NCBI GenBank assembly: GCA_947454955.1
Contig: CANGLW010000022.1
Location: 1 to 35,299 of the forward strand
Length of the DNA: 35,299 nucleotides
Reading direction: 5' to 3'
Origin: Comamonadaceae bacterium
Lineage (GTDB): Bacteria; Pseudomonadota; Gammaproteobacteria; Burkholderiales; Burkholderiaceae_C
Part shown: in pieces, positions 24,239 through 31,462 of the stretch
Layout: the number at the start of each line of letters is the position of its first letter
Position numbering within the stretch: the stretch's first letter is position 1
The notes under the pieces: generated by a model
What the model saw: only the letters and a program-made list of their open reading frames with translations
The model's database searches: none
Told to the model about the DNA's origin: nothing
Translations under genes and position numbers: made by a program

Positions 24239-24607
24239 ATGCAACTCAGATACACCCAACCCTATGAATCCACCTTGCGCCAAATGCGTGAGAGCCTGTT
24301 GGCGCAACTGCGCGAACAGCGCGGCGGCACCGTGGGGCGCGCCGAAGTCGCGGCGGAACGCTTCAGCAACGCGATGGACGACCGCGCACAGTTCACCACC
24401 GAGCATGATTTGGACATCGCCCTGGGTGAACGTGAAGCGCAGGAACTGCACGACATTGACGACGCGCTCGAGCGCATCCGCCTGGGGCGTTTTGGCATTT
24501 GCACCGACTGCGGCGCGGTGATTGCGCTGGCGCGCTTGCAGCTCAGCCCTTACGCCAGCCGCTGCTTAGCCTGCCAGCGCAAGCACGAGTTCGGTCACGA
24601 GCACTGA
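24239..24607 (+). CDS. DksA/TraR-family zinc-finger protein
   Basis: A 122-residue protein. Its N-terminal two-thirds is charged and helical (coiled coil), and the C-terminus carries a four-Cys zinc finger: Cys88, Cys91, Cys109 and Cys112 (CTDC... CLAC). It is shorter than DksA (about 150 residues) and resembles the small TraR/YbiI-type members, which enter the RNA polymerase secondary channel and modulate transcription. The DDAL at about residues 74-77 recalls the acidic tip of DksA's coiled coil. A strong AGGAGA site precedes the ATG. It stands alone between divergent and convergent neighbours. Target genes are unknown. Confidence 0.9.
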   Translation: MQLRYTQPYESTLRQMRESLLAQLREQRGGTVGRAEVAAERFSNAMDDRAQFTTEHDLDIALGEREAQELHDIDDALERIRLGRFGICTDCGAVIALARLQLSPYASRCLACQRKHEFGHEH

Positions 24608-24613
24608 ACCCCT

Positions 24614-25627
24614 TCAAACCGCGTTGGCCTGGCGCACTTCCTGGTGAATGGCGCCAAAGATGGACTGCCCGTCTTTGCCCTTCATCTCAATGTGCACCGT
24701 GTCACCGAACTTCATGAAGTCGGTGTGGACTTGCCCGTCTTGGATCATGTCCATCGCACGCTTTTCTGCAATGCAGTGGTAGCCCTTGGGCCAGGACATT
24801 TGCGCACCCTGGCCGCTGCCCTGGTTGCTCACCGTGCCTGAACCCAGGATGGTGCCGGCACGCAAACGACGGGTTTTGGCAGCATGGGCGATGAGCTCAC
24901 CAAAATGAAACTGCATCTCGGGGCCGGTGTCGCACAGGCCCACCGTACGCTCGTTCCAAGCGGTTTGCAAACTCAAGTTCAGGCGCCCGTGAGTCCAAGC
25001 CTCGCCCAATTCATCGGGCGTAACCGCCACAGGCGAAAACGCGGTGGCCGGTTTGCTTTGCACAAAGCCAAAGCCCTTGGCCAATTCGTCAGGAATCAAA
25101 TGGCGCAAGCTCACGTCGTTGACCAGCATCAACAGGCGCACCGCGTCCAAGGCTTGGTTGGCGTCCACCCCCATGGGTACATCGCTGGTGACCACGGCAA
25201 TCTCAGCTTCAAAGTCAATGCCATGCGCTTCCGACACCGCCACGATCGGGTCTTGCGGGCCACTCAGGTCATCACTGCCGCCCTGGTACATCATGGGTTC
25301 TTTCAGATAACTCTCGGGCAACTCCGCGCCGCGGGCCTGGCGCACCAACCGTGCATGGTTCAGGTAAACCGAGCCGTCCAACCACTGGTAGGCGCGGGGC
25401 AGCGGGGCCATGCACATCGCGGGGTCAAACGGGAAAGCGTGGCGCGCCTTGCCCTGGTTGAGGGTGTGCGACAGGTCTTGCAGTTGCGGCGAGAGGAAGT
25501 TCCAGTCGTCCAGCACTTGTTGCAGCGTTTGCGCGATGCCCGTCGCATAATGGGCTGTGCTCAGGTCACGTGAGACCACGACGAGTTGACCGTCGCGCGA
25601 GCCGTCTTTGTAAGTCGCAAGTTTCAT
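24614..25627 (-). CDS. Fumarylacetoacetate hydrolase-family protein
   Basis: A 337-residue FAH-superfamily enzyme with the extra N-terminal domain found in one branch (LATYKDGSRDGQLVVVSRDL at the start). Metal-site stretches are DFEAEIAVVTSDV and VNDVSLRHL, and GSGTVSNQGSG closes the active-site loop. Longer than the FAH protein at 18395-19273 and only distantly like it. It probably cleaves a carbon-carbon bond in an aromatic breakdown product such as an acylpyruvate or fumarylacetoacetate; the substrate is not decided. I use the ATG at 25627 because the family start is there; the frame runs on to 26131 only as the antisense of the DUF3108 gene. Confidence 0.88.
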   Translation of the reverse strand: MKLATYKDGSRDGQLVVVSRDLSTAHYATGIAQTLQQVLDDWNFLSPQLQDLSHTLNQGKARHAFPFDPAMCMAPLPRAYQWLDGSVYLNHARLVRQARGAELPESYLKEPMMYQGGSDDLSGPQDPIVAVSEAHGIDFEAEIAVVTSDVPMGVDANQALDAVRLLMLVNDVSLRHLIPDELAKGFGFVQSKPATAFSPVAVTPDELGEAWTHGRLNLSLQTAWNERTVGLCDTGPEMQFHFGELIAHAAKTRRLRAGTILGSGTVSNQGSGQGAQMSWPKGYHCIAEKRAMDMIQDGQVHTDFMKFGDTVHIEMKGKDGQSIFGAIHQEVRQANAV

Positions 25628-25658
25628 GGGTGTTTGGTTCAGGGCGGATCCCCAAATT

Positions 25659-26792
25659 ATGAACGCGCCACACCGACCCTGGCCAACAGCCCTGTGGCTG
25701 CTGACTTTGGTGGTGTTGCTGGCGCACCTTTGGTTGCTCAACGGCAGCTTGAGCGCCCTCGTGCTCTCGCCAGGTTCTCGCGCACCCTCGCAAGCGGCCA
25801 CGGTGCTTTTGCAGTTGCAGCCAGCGCCCGAGCGGCCTGCACCTTCAACGACCTTGAAGGCTGCGAGCAAGCCCAGGCCATCAAAGCCACCCACATCTCC
25901 CGTGCCACCCTCTGCTGTCGACTCACCAAGCACGGCAAGCCTTGATGTTTCAGATGCACCAAGCACGCAGGTAGCAAGTGCATCCGAGGCGCCAAGCGCC
26001 ACCGCAATCTCTTCAGACAACACACAGGTTTTCAGCAATTCAAGCCAAGAGCAGCAAGAAGAAGCAGCTACCAATTCCATAGCAAAAGACTCTGCCGCTG
26101 AAGCAACAAAGCCCAGCGGGCCGGTCATCACCGAAGCTGGCAGCTACCCACCAGTGGCAGTGCCCGGGCCGCTCAAGCTGCTCTACAAATTGCAGGGGCA
26201 GGCCAAGGGTTTCAATTACTCGGCCAAAGGTGAGATGCTGTGGTTACCTGCCGGGCAGCGTTATGAGGCGCGGCTGGAGATCAGCGCATTTTTGCTGGGC
26301 TCGCGGGTGCAAACCAGCCGCGGCGACATCACCGCCAACGGTCTTCAACCCCAACGTTTTTCAGACAAGGTGCGCTCTGAAGTGGCTGCGCATTTTGATT
26401 GGACGCAGCGCAAAGTCATTTTCAGTGCCAACACCCCGCAAGCCGATTTGCAAAATGGCGCGCAAGACCACCTGAGCGCTTTCATCGCTTTGGCGTCCTT
26501 GTTGGGGGGTGATTTGCAGCGCTACCTGCCCGACGGAGAAATTCGCCTGCAAGCTGTTGGCCCGCGTGAGGCTGACATGTGGCGGGTGTTGATGAGTGGC
26601 GAAGAAACCCTGGACCTACCTGCTGGCAAGTTTGCCACCTACAAACTCACCCGCCCGCCCGTGAAGCCTTACGACTTGAATGTGGAGCTGTGGATGGCAC
26701 CCAGCCTGGGCTTTTTGCCCGCGCGCATTCGTTTGACGCAACACAACGGCGATTACATTGACCAGCTGCTGCAATCAAGCACTCAACCCTGA
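25659..26792 (+). CDS. DUF3108 domain protein with Pro/Ser-rich linker
   Basis: A 377-residue protein in three parts: an N-terminal membrane anchor (about residues 10-30), a Pro/Ser/Thr/Ala-rich linker of about 120 residues and a C-terminal DUF3108 domain (about residues 165-375; LLYKLQGQAKGFNYSAKGEM, YEARLEISAFLLGS, ETLDLPAGKFATYKL, VELWMAPSLGFLPARI). The arrangement recalls TonB-like or cell-envelope proteins with a periplasmic domain; function is unknown. I start at the ATG at 25659; an ATG at 25626 is also in frame. It is divergent from the FAH gene with a gap of about 30 bases. The linker holds a copy of the 17-bp GCTAC repeat. Confidence 0.82.
   Translation: MNAPHRPWPTALWLLTLVVLLAHLWLLNGSLSALVLSPGSRAPSQAATVLLQLQPAPERPAPSTTLKAASKPRPSKPPTSPVPPSAVDSPSTASLDVSDAPSTQVASASEAPSATAISSDNTQVFSNSSQEQQEEAATNSIAKDSAAEATKPSGPVITEAGSYPPVAVPGPLKLLYKLQGQAKGFNYSAKGEMLWLPAGQRYEARLEISAFLLGSRVQTSRGDITANGLQPQRFSDKVRSEVAAHFDWTQRKVIFSANTPQADLQNGAQDHLSAFIALASLLGGDLQRYLPDGEIRLQAVGPREADMWRVLMSGEETLDLPAGKFATYKLTRPPVKPYDLNVELWMAPSLGFLPARIRLTQHNGDYIDQLLQSSTQP
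26067..26083. repeat. 17-bp GCTAY-N7-RNAGC repeat, copy 4 (inside the DUF3108 gene)
   Basis: GCTACCAATTCCATAGC, read in frame as Ala-Thr-Asn-Ser-Ile-Ala. It lies in the disordered linker, where an insertion would be tolerated. Confidence 0.55.
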
Positions 26793-26809
26793 GTGCTCAA
26801 CCCTGAGTC
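26782..26809. repeat. Tandem 14-bp duplication spanning the DUF3108 stop codon
   Basis: CTCAACCCTGAGT occurs at 26782-26794 and again at 26796-26808, one base apart. Each unit contains a short inverted repeat (CTCA...TGAG). The first copy holds the stop codon. It may be a recent slippage duplication or a weak transcription-end hairpin; no T-run follows. Confidence 0.7.
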
Positions 26810-26886
26810 CTATAGGGTGTTGCAGCAACTCTTGAAGTTTGGCGAGTCGTCTTCATTTAACATGGTGTTCACACAGAGGTCATGCC

Positions 26887-27171
26887 ATGCAATTGCTCTA
26901 CGAATCTGACACGTTTGCCGTCACCCACCTGGCCCCGGAGGCTAAAGTGAACGCGGCCGACACCACGCCTCAAGAGCACGCACTCGTGCGTCATGGTTTT
27001 GAGATTGTGGACAAGCGCTCGGGCAAAGAGGTGTACTTGGACGGCTCGTGGGCGGAGCTGTTTCAAGAAAAGCTGCAAGCTTGGCAACGCCAGTCGCCCA
27101 CCCAAGAAGAGGTGGAAGACACGCTCGACGGTTACGCCGGTCTGGCGCAAATGCCGGTGACCGTGCACTGA
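26887..27171 (+). CDS. DUF3567 family protein
   Basis: A 94-residue soluble protein of the betaproteobacterial DUF3567 (BTH_I0359-like) family. The start MQLLYESDTFAVTHL, RHGFEIVDKRSGKEVYLDG and the following WAELFQEKLQAW segment are characteristic. Function is unknown; it is widespread as a single gene in Burkholderiales. The ATG at 26887 has GAGGT eight bases upstream; the frame runs back to 26839 without similarity. It converges on the AbrB-family gene with a gap of six bases. Confidence 0.85.
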   Translation: MQLLYESDTFAVTHLAPEAKVNAADTTPQEHALVRHGFEIVDKRSGKEVYLDGSWAELFQEKLQAWQRQSPTQEEVEDTLDGYAGLAQMPVTVH

Positions 27172-27177
27172 CAGCTT

Positions 27178-28230
27178 TTAGTTTTTAGGCGCTGCGATGA
27201 AGCGCCGGTAAATCGGCTCAAGCAAGACCAACACCGCCATCAGGCGCGAGACCTGCAGGGCTGTCACCATGGGTGCGCCGAGTTGCAAGACCTTGGCGGT
27301 GATGGACATCTCAGCAATGCCGCCCGGTGCGGTGGCCAGCATCATGGTGGCCGGGTGCAGATCAGTCATCCACGACATGACGATGCCAAAGCCCGCGCAC
27401 AAGGCCATCAAGCCCAAGGTGCCCAATGCCACCAGGGCCAACCAGCGCGGTGCTGCCATCACAAACTGACGGGTGAAGCGTACCCCCAAGCTCACCCCAA
27501 TCACCAACTGCGCCGCATTCACCCAAGACGCGGGCAAGGTGGACAGGCGCACATCCCAAGCCGTCAGAACCATGGCCACCAACAACGAGCCCATGAACCA
27601 GGGGTTGGCACGGTCATAACGGTCCAGCAGGTAGCTGCAAACCGCAGCCAGCGCATAAAGGCCAGCCAGCCCCCACCACCGCACATCAGGGGTGATGAAG
27701 CCACTGCGGTCCAGCCCATGCAAGCCGCTGAACTGCATGGCAAAGGGAATGAGCACGGTGACCATGAGCAAACGCAGGCTGTGGGCCGAGGCCACCAAGT
27801 CGGTGCGGCCCTGGGCGCGCTCGGCCAAGAGCGTCATCTCCGACGCGGCGCCTATGGCCCCCGCAAAAAAAGTGGTGGCCCGGTCCAAACGCGGTTGGCT
27901 GGGGTCATGCAGATGGTGCAAAAAACAACCGAACAACCAACCCAAAGCCAGTGCCCACACCACCCCCAACAAAATCGCCCACCACAAGCTGCCCACCAGG
28001 CGCATGACCTCGGGCGTGAAATACAAACCCAGCGCCAAACCCACGGTGCATTGCGCCGCGTTACGCAAGGGCGTGGCACTCAGGGTGGGCGCGCCGACGA
28101 TGGAGGCCAGCGCGGTGGCCAGCAAGGGGCCAATCATCCAAGGCAGGGGCGTTTGCAAGGCCAGGCAAATTTGCGCACCCAAGCAGGCCACCCCCAGCGT
28201 GCCCACAACAGACAAGGCATTTTTCAACAT
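27178..28230 (-). CDS. AbrB-family (PF05145-type) membrane protein
   Basis: A 350-residue integral membrane protein with about ten hydrophobic segments in two similar halves. Each half has an Ala/Gly-rich signature: PLPWMIGPLLATAL near residue 30 and a TMMLATAPGGIAEMS stretch near residue 285, with GAIGAASEMTLLAE in the first half at the matching place. The internal duplication is typical of the AbrB (so-called ammonia monooxygenase) family, whose substrate is unknown although transporter function is likely. It is not related to the Bacillus AbrB repressor. I choose the ATG at 28230; upstream sequence is the antisense of the ChaN-like gene. Confidence 0.87.
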   Translation of the reverse strand: MLKNALSVVGTLGVACLGAQICLALQTPLPWMIGPLLATALASIVGAPTLSATPLRNAAQCTVGLALGLYFTPEVMRLVGSLWWAILLGVVWALALGWLFGCFLHHLHDPSQPRLDRATTFFAGAIGAASEMTLLAERAQGRTDLVASAHSLRLLMVTVLIPFAMQFSGLHGLDRSGFITPDVRWWGLAGLYALAAVCSYLLDRYDRANPWFMGSLLVAMVLTAWDVRLSTLPASWVNAAQLVIGVSLGVRFTRQFVMAAPRWLALVALGTLGLMALCAGFGIVMSWMTDLHPATMMLATAPGGIAEMSITAKVLQLGAPMVTALQVSRLMAVLVLLEPIYRRFIAAPKN

Positions 28231-28252
28231 GGTCAGGGCGTAGTATCGCGTG

Positions 28253-29113
28253 ATGTCCTGCCCCTCATTCATACGCCGCACCTGCCTGCTGTTCTTGCTT
28301 GGCTTGCTGTCTGCTTGTTCAGCATTCAATGCGCCCTCAAGCCATAAATGGCAAGCCCCAGGCGCTACAGAATTTGAAGCATTTGCCACCGCGCCGGTCT
28401 TGCTGCTGGGTGAACAGCACGACGCGCCTGAGCACCACCGCATCCAAACCGAGCTGGTGACTTGGTTAACAGCCCGTGGCCGCTTGGGCGCTTTGGTGCT
28501 GGAGATGGCCGAGCTTGGCCGCAGCACCCAAGGGTTGCCAGTAGCGGCTTCAGAGGTCGAGGTGAAAGCTGCGCTGTCCTGGGCCGACGCGGCTTGGCCC
28601 TGGGCTGACTACCGCGGCGCTGTGATGGCGGCGGTGCGCGCCGGCGTGCCGGTGATCGGCGCCAACCTGAGCCGCACCGAGCTGCGCGCAGCCATGAGCA
28701 ACACAACACTGGACGCAGCGCTTGGCGCACCAGCCCTGAGCGTGCAAGACGAGCGCATGCGCAGCGGCCACTGCGGCATGCTGCCCGAGAGCCAAATCCG
28801 CCCCATGACCCGGGTGCAAATTGCCCGAGACCAAGCCATGGCCAAGGCTTTGCAAGCCGCGCTGGCTGCGGACCGCCAAGCAGCCCAAAACACATCACAA
28901 CACACCACAGTGCTTTTGCTGGCCGGTCACGGCCATGTGGACAAAACGGTGGGCATCCCGCAGCACATGACCGTGCCCCTGCGGGTGGTGCGCATGCAAG
29001 CCGGTGGCGAGATGAGCCCCACGCTCGCAAGCGACCCCAACGCCGACTTGGTGTGGCTCACCCCTGCCCTGCCACCCACCGACTACTGCGCTGGTCTGAC
29101 AGGCAAGCGCTGA
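28253..29113 (+). CDS. ChaN-like (Tiki superfamily) heme-binding lipoprotein
   Basis: A 286-residue predicted lipoprotein: signal peptide with lipobox Leu-Ser-Ala-Cys22. The body matches the ChaN/haem-binding uptake family: VLLLGEQHDAPEHHRIQ near residue 50, LVLEMAELGR, a GAVMAAVRAGVPVIGANLSR segment, and LLLAGHGHVDKTVGIPQHM near residue 225. Family members bind heme and may act in iron uptake; related Tiki proteins are metalloproteases, sharing the G-E-x-H start. A GTG one codon upstream (28250) is an alternative start. It is divergent from the AbrB-family gene with 22 bases between, so promoters must overlap coding DNA. It carries one 17-bp repeat copy. Confidence 0.85.
   Translation: MSCPSFIRRTCLLFLLGLLSACSAFNAPSSHKWQAPGATEFEAFATAPVLLLGEQHDAPEHHRIQTELVTWLTARGRLGALVLEMAELGRSTQGLPVAASEVEVKAALSWADAAWPWADYRGAVMAAVRAGVPVIGANLSRTELRAAMSNTTLDAALGAPALSVQDERMRSGHCGMLPESQIRPMTRVQIARDQAMAKALQAALAADRQAAQNTSQHTTVLLLAGHGHVDKTVGIPQHMTVPLRVVRMQAGGEMSPTLASDPNADLVWLTPALPPTDYCAGLTGKR
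28364..28380. repeat. 17-bp GCTAY-N7-RNAGC repeat, copy 6 (inside the ChaN-like gene)
   Basis: GCTACAGAATTTGAAGC, read as Ala-Thr-Glu-Phe-Glu-Ala just after the lipoprotein signal. It is preceded by GGC, as in the senC copy, so GGCGCTACAGAA is shared by the two. Confidence 0.45.
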
Positions 29114-29139
29114 CACCTTAGGCGCGTCATCGATCCTTG

Positions 29140-29159
29140 GCGCAAGCGCTGTCTTGCGC
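29140..29159. other. Perfect 7-bp hairpin downstream of the ChaN-like gene
   Basis: GCGCAAG, a six-base loop, CTTGCGC. No T-run follows on either strand, so it is not a classical terminator. It lies in the 277-base gap before bcsD, where I see no convincing promoter and no recognised riboswitch (no c-di-GMP aptamer seen by eye). Confidence 0.45.
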
Positions 29160-29390
29160 TGACGACGCTCGGCCATGACTTCCTGCTCACGCCTGCTTTG
29201 ACAGGCGGCTGCGAGCGCGCCCCAGCACGGGTTTTCGGCGCTTTTCTGAGCTTTGAAATTCAGCGAAATCGGTAAAAACGACATACCTGCTCTTGCTCAG
29301 CATCAGCAGTAAGTCCGCGAACCCAAGGCCAGGCAGGGGTGCCACTGGGTGAGCCGAAGGCGCAGATGCGCCAGACCCTGGAGTGAACAC

Positions 29391-29864
29391 ATGCAAAACA
29401 CAAGCCAAGAAAGCAGTCCGGATTTGTTGAATTACCTGGCCAAGCGGCGCTGCTCGCCCCAATGGCAACGCTTTTTACACGCGCTAGCTGCGGAGTTTTC
29501 GTCGGCCCTGTCAGTGGGCGACCTGCGCACCTTGAGCCGTCGCATCGGCACCCGCTTTGCCAATGACGTGCCCCTCAACAACTTCCCCACCTTGGACACC
29601 TTACAGGCCGAAATCTCCCGCGTTTGGGGCGAACTCGACTGGGGTTATGTGAACCTGGTGCAGCAAAACGACTGCGTGGAAATTCAGCACTTCTGCTCGC
29701 CCTTGTCGGCGGGCTTGGGCAAAGCCGGCTCCGAGTGGTGCGCCGGTTTTTTAGAGGGCGTTTACCAGCAGTGGTTTGAGCAACAAGGCGCAGCCGGCTT
29801 GCGCGTGAGCCAAACCCACACCACCGACCCGCTGGGCAATGTGTTTTTCCGACTCAGCCGCTGA
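29391..29864 (+). CDS. bcsD: Cellulose biosynthesis protein BcsD
   Basis: A 157-residue protein, matching the size of BcsD/AxCeSD (about 156 residues), an octameric periplasmic or cytoplasmic channel-like scaffold that helps order cellulose chains. Recognisable stretches are the RRCSPQWQRFLHALAAEFS start, LSRRIGTRFA, DWGYVNLVQQNDCVEIQHFCSPL and the ending TDPLGNVFFRLSR. The ATG at 29391 has a GGAG site; the frame extends 14 codons upstream without similarity. It is the first gene of the bcs operon. Presence of bcsD indicates a type I cellulose system able to make ordered fibrils. Confidence 0.88.
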   Translation: MQNTSQESSPDLLNYLAKRRCSPQWQRFLHALAAEFSSALSVGDLRTLSRRIGTRFANDVPLNNFPTLDTLQAEISRVWGELDWGYVNLVQQNDCVEIQHFCSPLSAGLGKAGSEWCAGFLEGVYQQWFEQQGAAGLRVSQTHTTDPLGNVFFRLSR

Positions 29865-29879
29865 ACGGACGGACCTGAC

Positions 29880-30692
29880 GTGAACAGCCTGAACGACACC
29901 GCCAAGCTCTACCAACTCTTCGGAGGCCAAGCGGGCGACTACCAGGAGCTGCGCCGCAGCGACCAGGCCAAGTTGGCCAAACAACGCTGGCCGCTGTTGG
30001 CCTGGCTCGACCTGAGCGCTTTGCATGTGAGCGAAGCGCCCAAAGTTCAGCTGGGTGAAACGCCTCACGCCAGCGCGGCAGCCCGCCCAGCACCCAACAA
30101 CGCGCCACTGTCGACCCCCTTGAGCCCGCAGTTCACCAACCCGCCGAGCTCACACGTGAATGCACCTTTGAGCACGTCATTGAGCGCCCCATTGAGCACA
30201 CCTTTGAAAGCGCCGATGACGCCCATGGCTCCGAGCCTGAGCCCAGCCGCTCGCGCCATGGCGGGCAAACCCGTGGCACCCACACAACCAGCCTGGTTGC
30301 CTGCCTCACCTACTTTGCCTGCTGCGCAAGCTGTGCCGTCTTCGGCGCCGGTTAACACCACACTGAAGCCACCCGCTGCGCCCGCTGGCCCAGCAATCAC
30401 GCCGACAACCAGCACCAGCCCTGCCACTGCGCCCTATCTGCAGCAGCTCTTGGATCCACCCGCACGACTGCAGGCCTTGGGGACAGCGCCTCAAGTGGTG
30501 ACGCCTGTTGCGTCCGCACCCGTTGCACAAGCTCCCAGCACCGTAGCTGCGCCAAACGCTGAGAACACAGCTGATGTCAGCAACAACACCTTGCGTGACA
30601 TTTTTTCGCGCATCGCTCAACCGACGCCTTCTCCCACCAACCCCACGCAGCCTGCGGGCTCGCTGTGGTCCAACCTGACTTCCAGACTATGA
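29880..30692 (+). CDS. bcsP: BcsP-like protein: BcsR-like N-terminus with proline-rich tail
   Basis: A 270-residue protein starting at GTG, 15 bases after bcsD. Residues about 5-45 (LYQLFGGQAGDYQEL... RWPLLAWLD) resemble the short BcsR protein, which controls the BcsQ ATPase. The remainder is disordered, rich in Pro, Ala, Ser and Thr, with repeated Asn-Ala-Pro-Leu-Ser-Thr units around residues 75-105. In other bacteria a proline-rich partner (BcsH/CcpA) organises BcsD into a cytoskeleton-like array, so this protein may join the two roles. That is inference. Its stop overlaps the start of bcsQ (ATGA, 30689-30692). The tail ends in a WSNLTSRL segment that may be a docking peptide. Confidence 0.82.
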   Translation: MNSLNDTAKLYQLFGGQAGDYQELRRSDQAKLAKQRWPLLAWLDLSALHVSEAPKVQLGETPHASAAARPAPNNAPLSTPLSPQFTNPPSSHVNAPLSTSLSAPLSTPLKAPMTPMAPSLSPAARAMAGKPVAPTQPAWLPASPTLPAAQAVPSSAPVNTTLKPPAAPAGPAITPTTSTSPATAPYLQQLLDPPARLQALGTAPQVVTPVASAPVAQAPSTVAAPNAENTADVSNNTLRDIFSRIAQPTPSPTNPTQPAGSLWSNLTSRL

Positions 30693-31462
30693 AGATCATC
30701 TCTGTGGTCTCCGCCAAAGGCGGTGTGGGCAAAACCACTGTCACCGCCACCCTGGCCCATGCCCTGGCGCGTCAAGGTGCGCGCGTGCTGGTACTCGACC
30801 TGGACCCGCAAAACGCGCTGGCCCTGCACTTTGGCATCCACCCCAACGAACAGCGCGGCCTCTCGCGCGCCACCTTGGCGCAACAAACCTTGCGCAGCGT
30901 GGTGATGGAGAGTGCGAGTGGCGCCTTCATCGTGCCTTATGGCATCGTCAATGAAGACGACCGCGGTCGCTTTGAGCGCCTGGTGGAAAACCGTACCGAT
31001 TGGCTCACCAACCACATCCAAAGCCTGGGCTTGCCCAACGACACGCTGGTGTTGATCGACACACCGCCCGGACCATCGGTATACATGAAGCACGCCTTGC
31101 ACTGCGCCAACCTGGTGGTGGTGGTCACCTTGTCAGACGCCGCGTCTTACGCCACCGTGCCCATGATGCAGCGCCTGGTGCAAACCTATTGCATGAACCG
31201 CCCGGACTTCCTGGACTGCCTGTACGTGGTCAACCAGGTGGACAAGAGCCTGCAGCTCTCCAAAGACGTGACCCACTTGATGATGGAAACCTTTGGCGAC
31301 CGTGTGATTGGCTTGGTGCACCGCGACCAATCGGTGTGCGAAGCCCTAGCCCAAGACCGCAGCGTGATTGACTACGAACCCGGCTCGCAAGCCAGCAGCG
31401 ACCTGCGCAGCGCGGCCGAACGCATCAACCAACGGTTGCAAGCACAACCCCTTGTGGCATGA
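30689..31462 (+). CDS. bcsQ: Cellulose synthase-associated ATPase BcsQ (MinD/ParA family)
   Basis: A 257-residue P-loop ATPase. The deviant Walker A is KGGVGKTT at residues 10-17, Asp of VLDLDPQN near residue 42 is the switch region, and LVLIDTPPG near residue 117 is Walker B. BcsQ works with BcsR in placing and stabilising the cellulose synthase complex at the cell pole. I start at the ATG at 30689, which gives the canonical MKIISVVSAKGG N-terminus and overlaps the previous stop; the frame extends eight codons upstream. Its stop overlaps the bcsA start (ATGA, 31459-31462). Confidence 0.93.
   Translation: MKIISVVSAKGGVGKTTVTATLAHALARQGARVLVLDLDPQNALALHFGIHPNEQRGLSRATLAQQTLRSVVMESASGAFIVPYGIVNEDDRGRFERLVENRTDWLTNHIQSLGLPNDTLVLIDTPPGPSVYMKHALHCANLVVVVTLSDAASYATVPMMQRLVQTYCMNRPDFLDCLYVVNQVDKSLQLSKDVTHLMMETFGDRVIGLVHRDQSVCEALAQDRSVIDYEPGSQASSDLRSAAERINQRLQAQPLVA

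Noticed and set aside
29140-29159. Hairpin as a rho-independent terminator
   Set aside because: Good stem, but no T-run on either strand.
29198-29203. Perfect TTGACA as a -35 box of the bcs operon
   Set aside because: No -10-like hexamer at 16-18 bases; the following sequence is GC-rich.
28895-29284. Minus-strand frame covering the gap before bcsD
   Set aside because: Mostly antisense to the ChaN-like gene; no ribosome site or family pattern.
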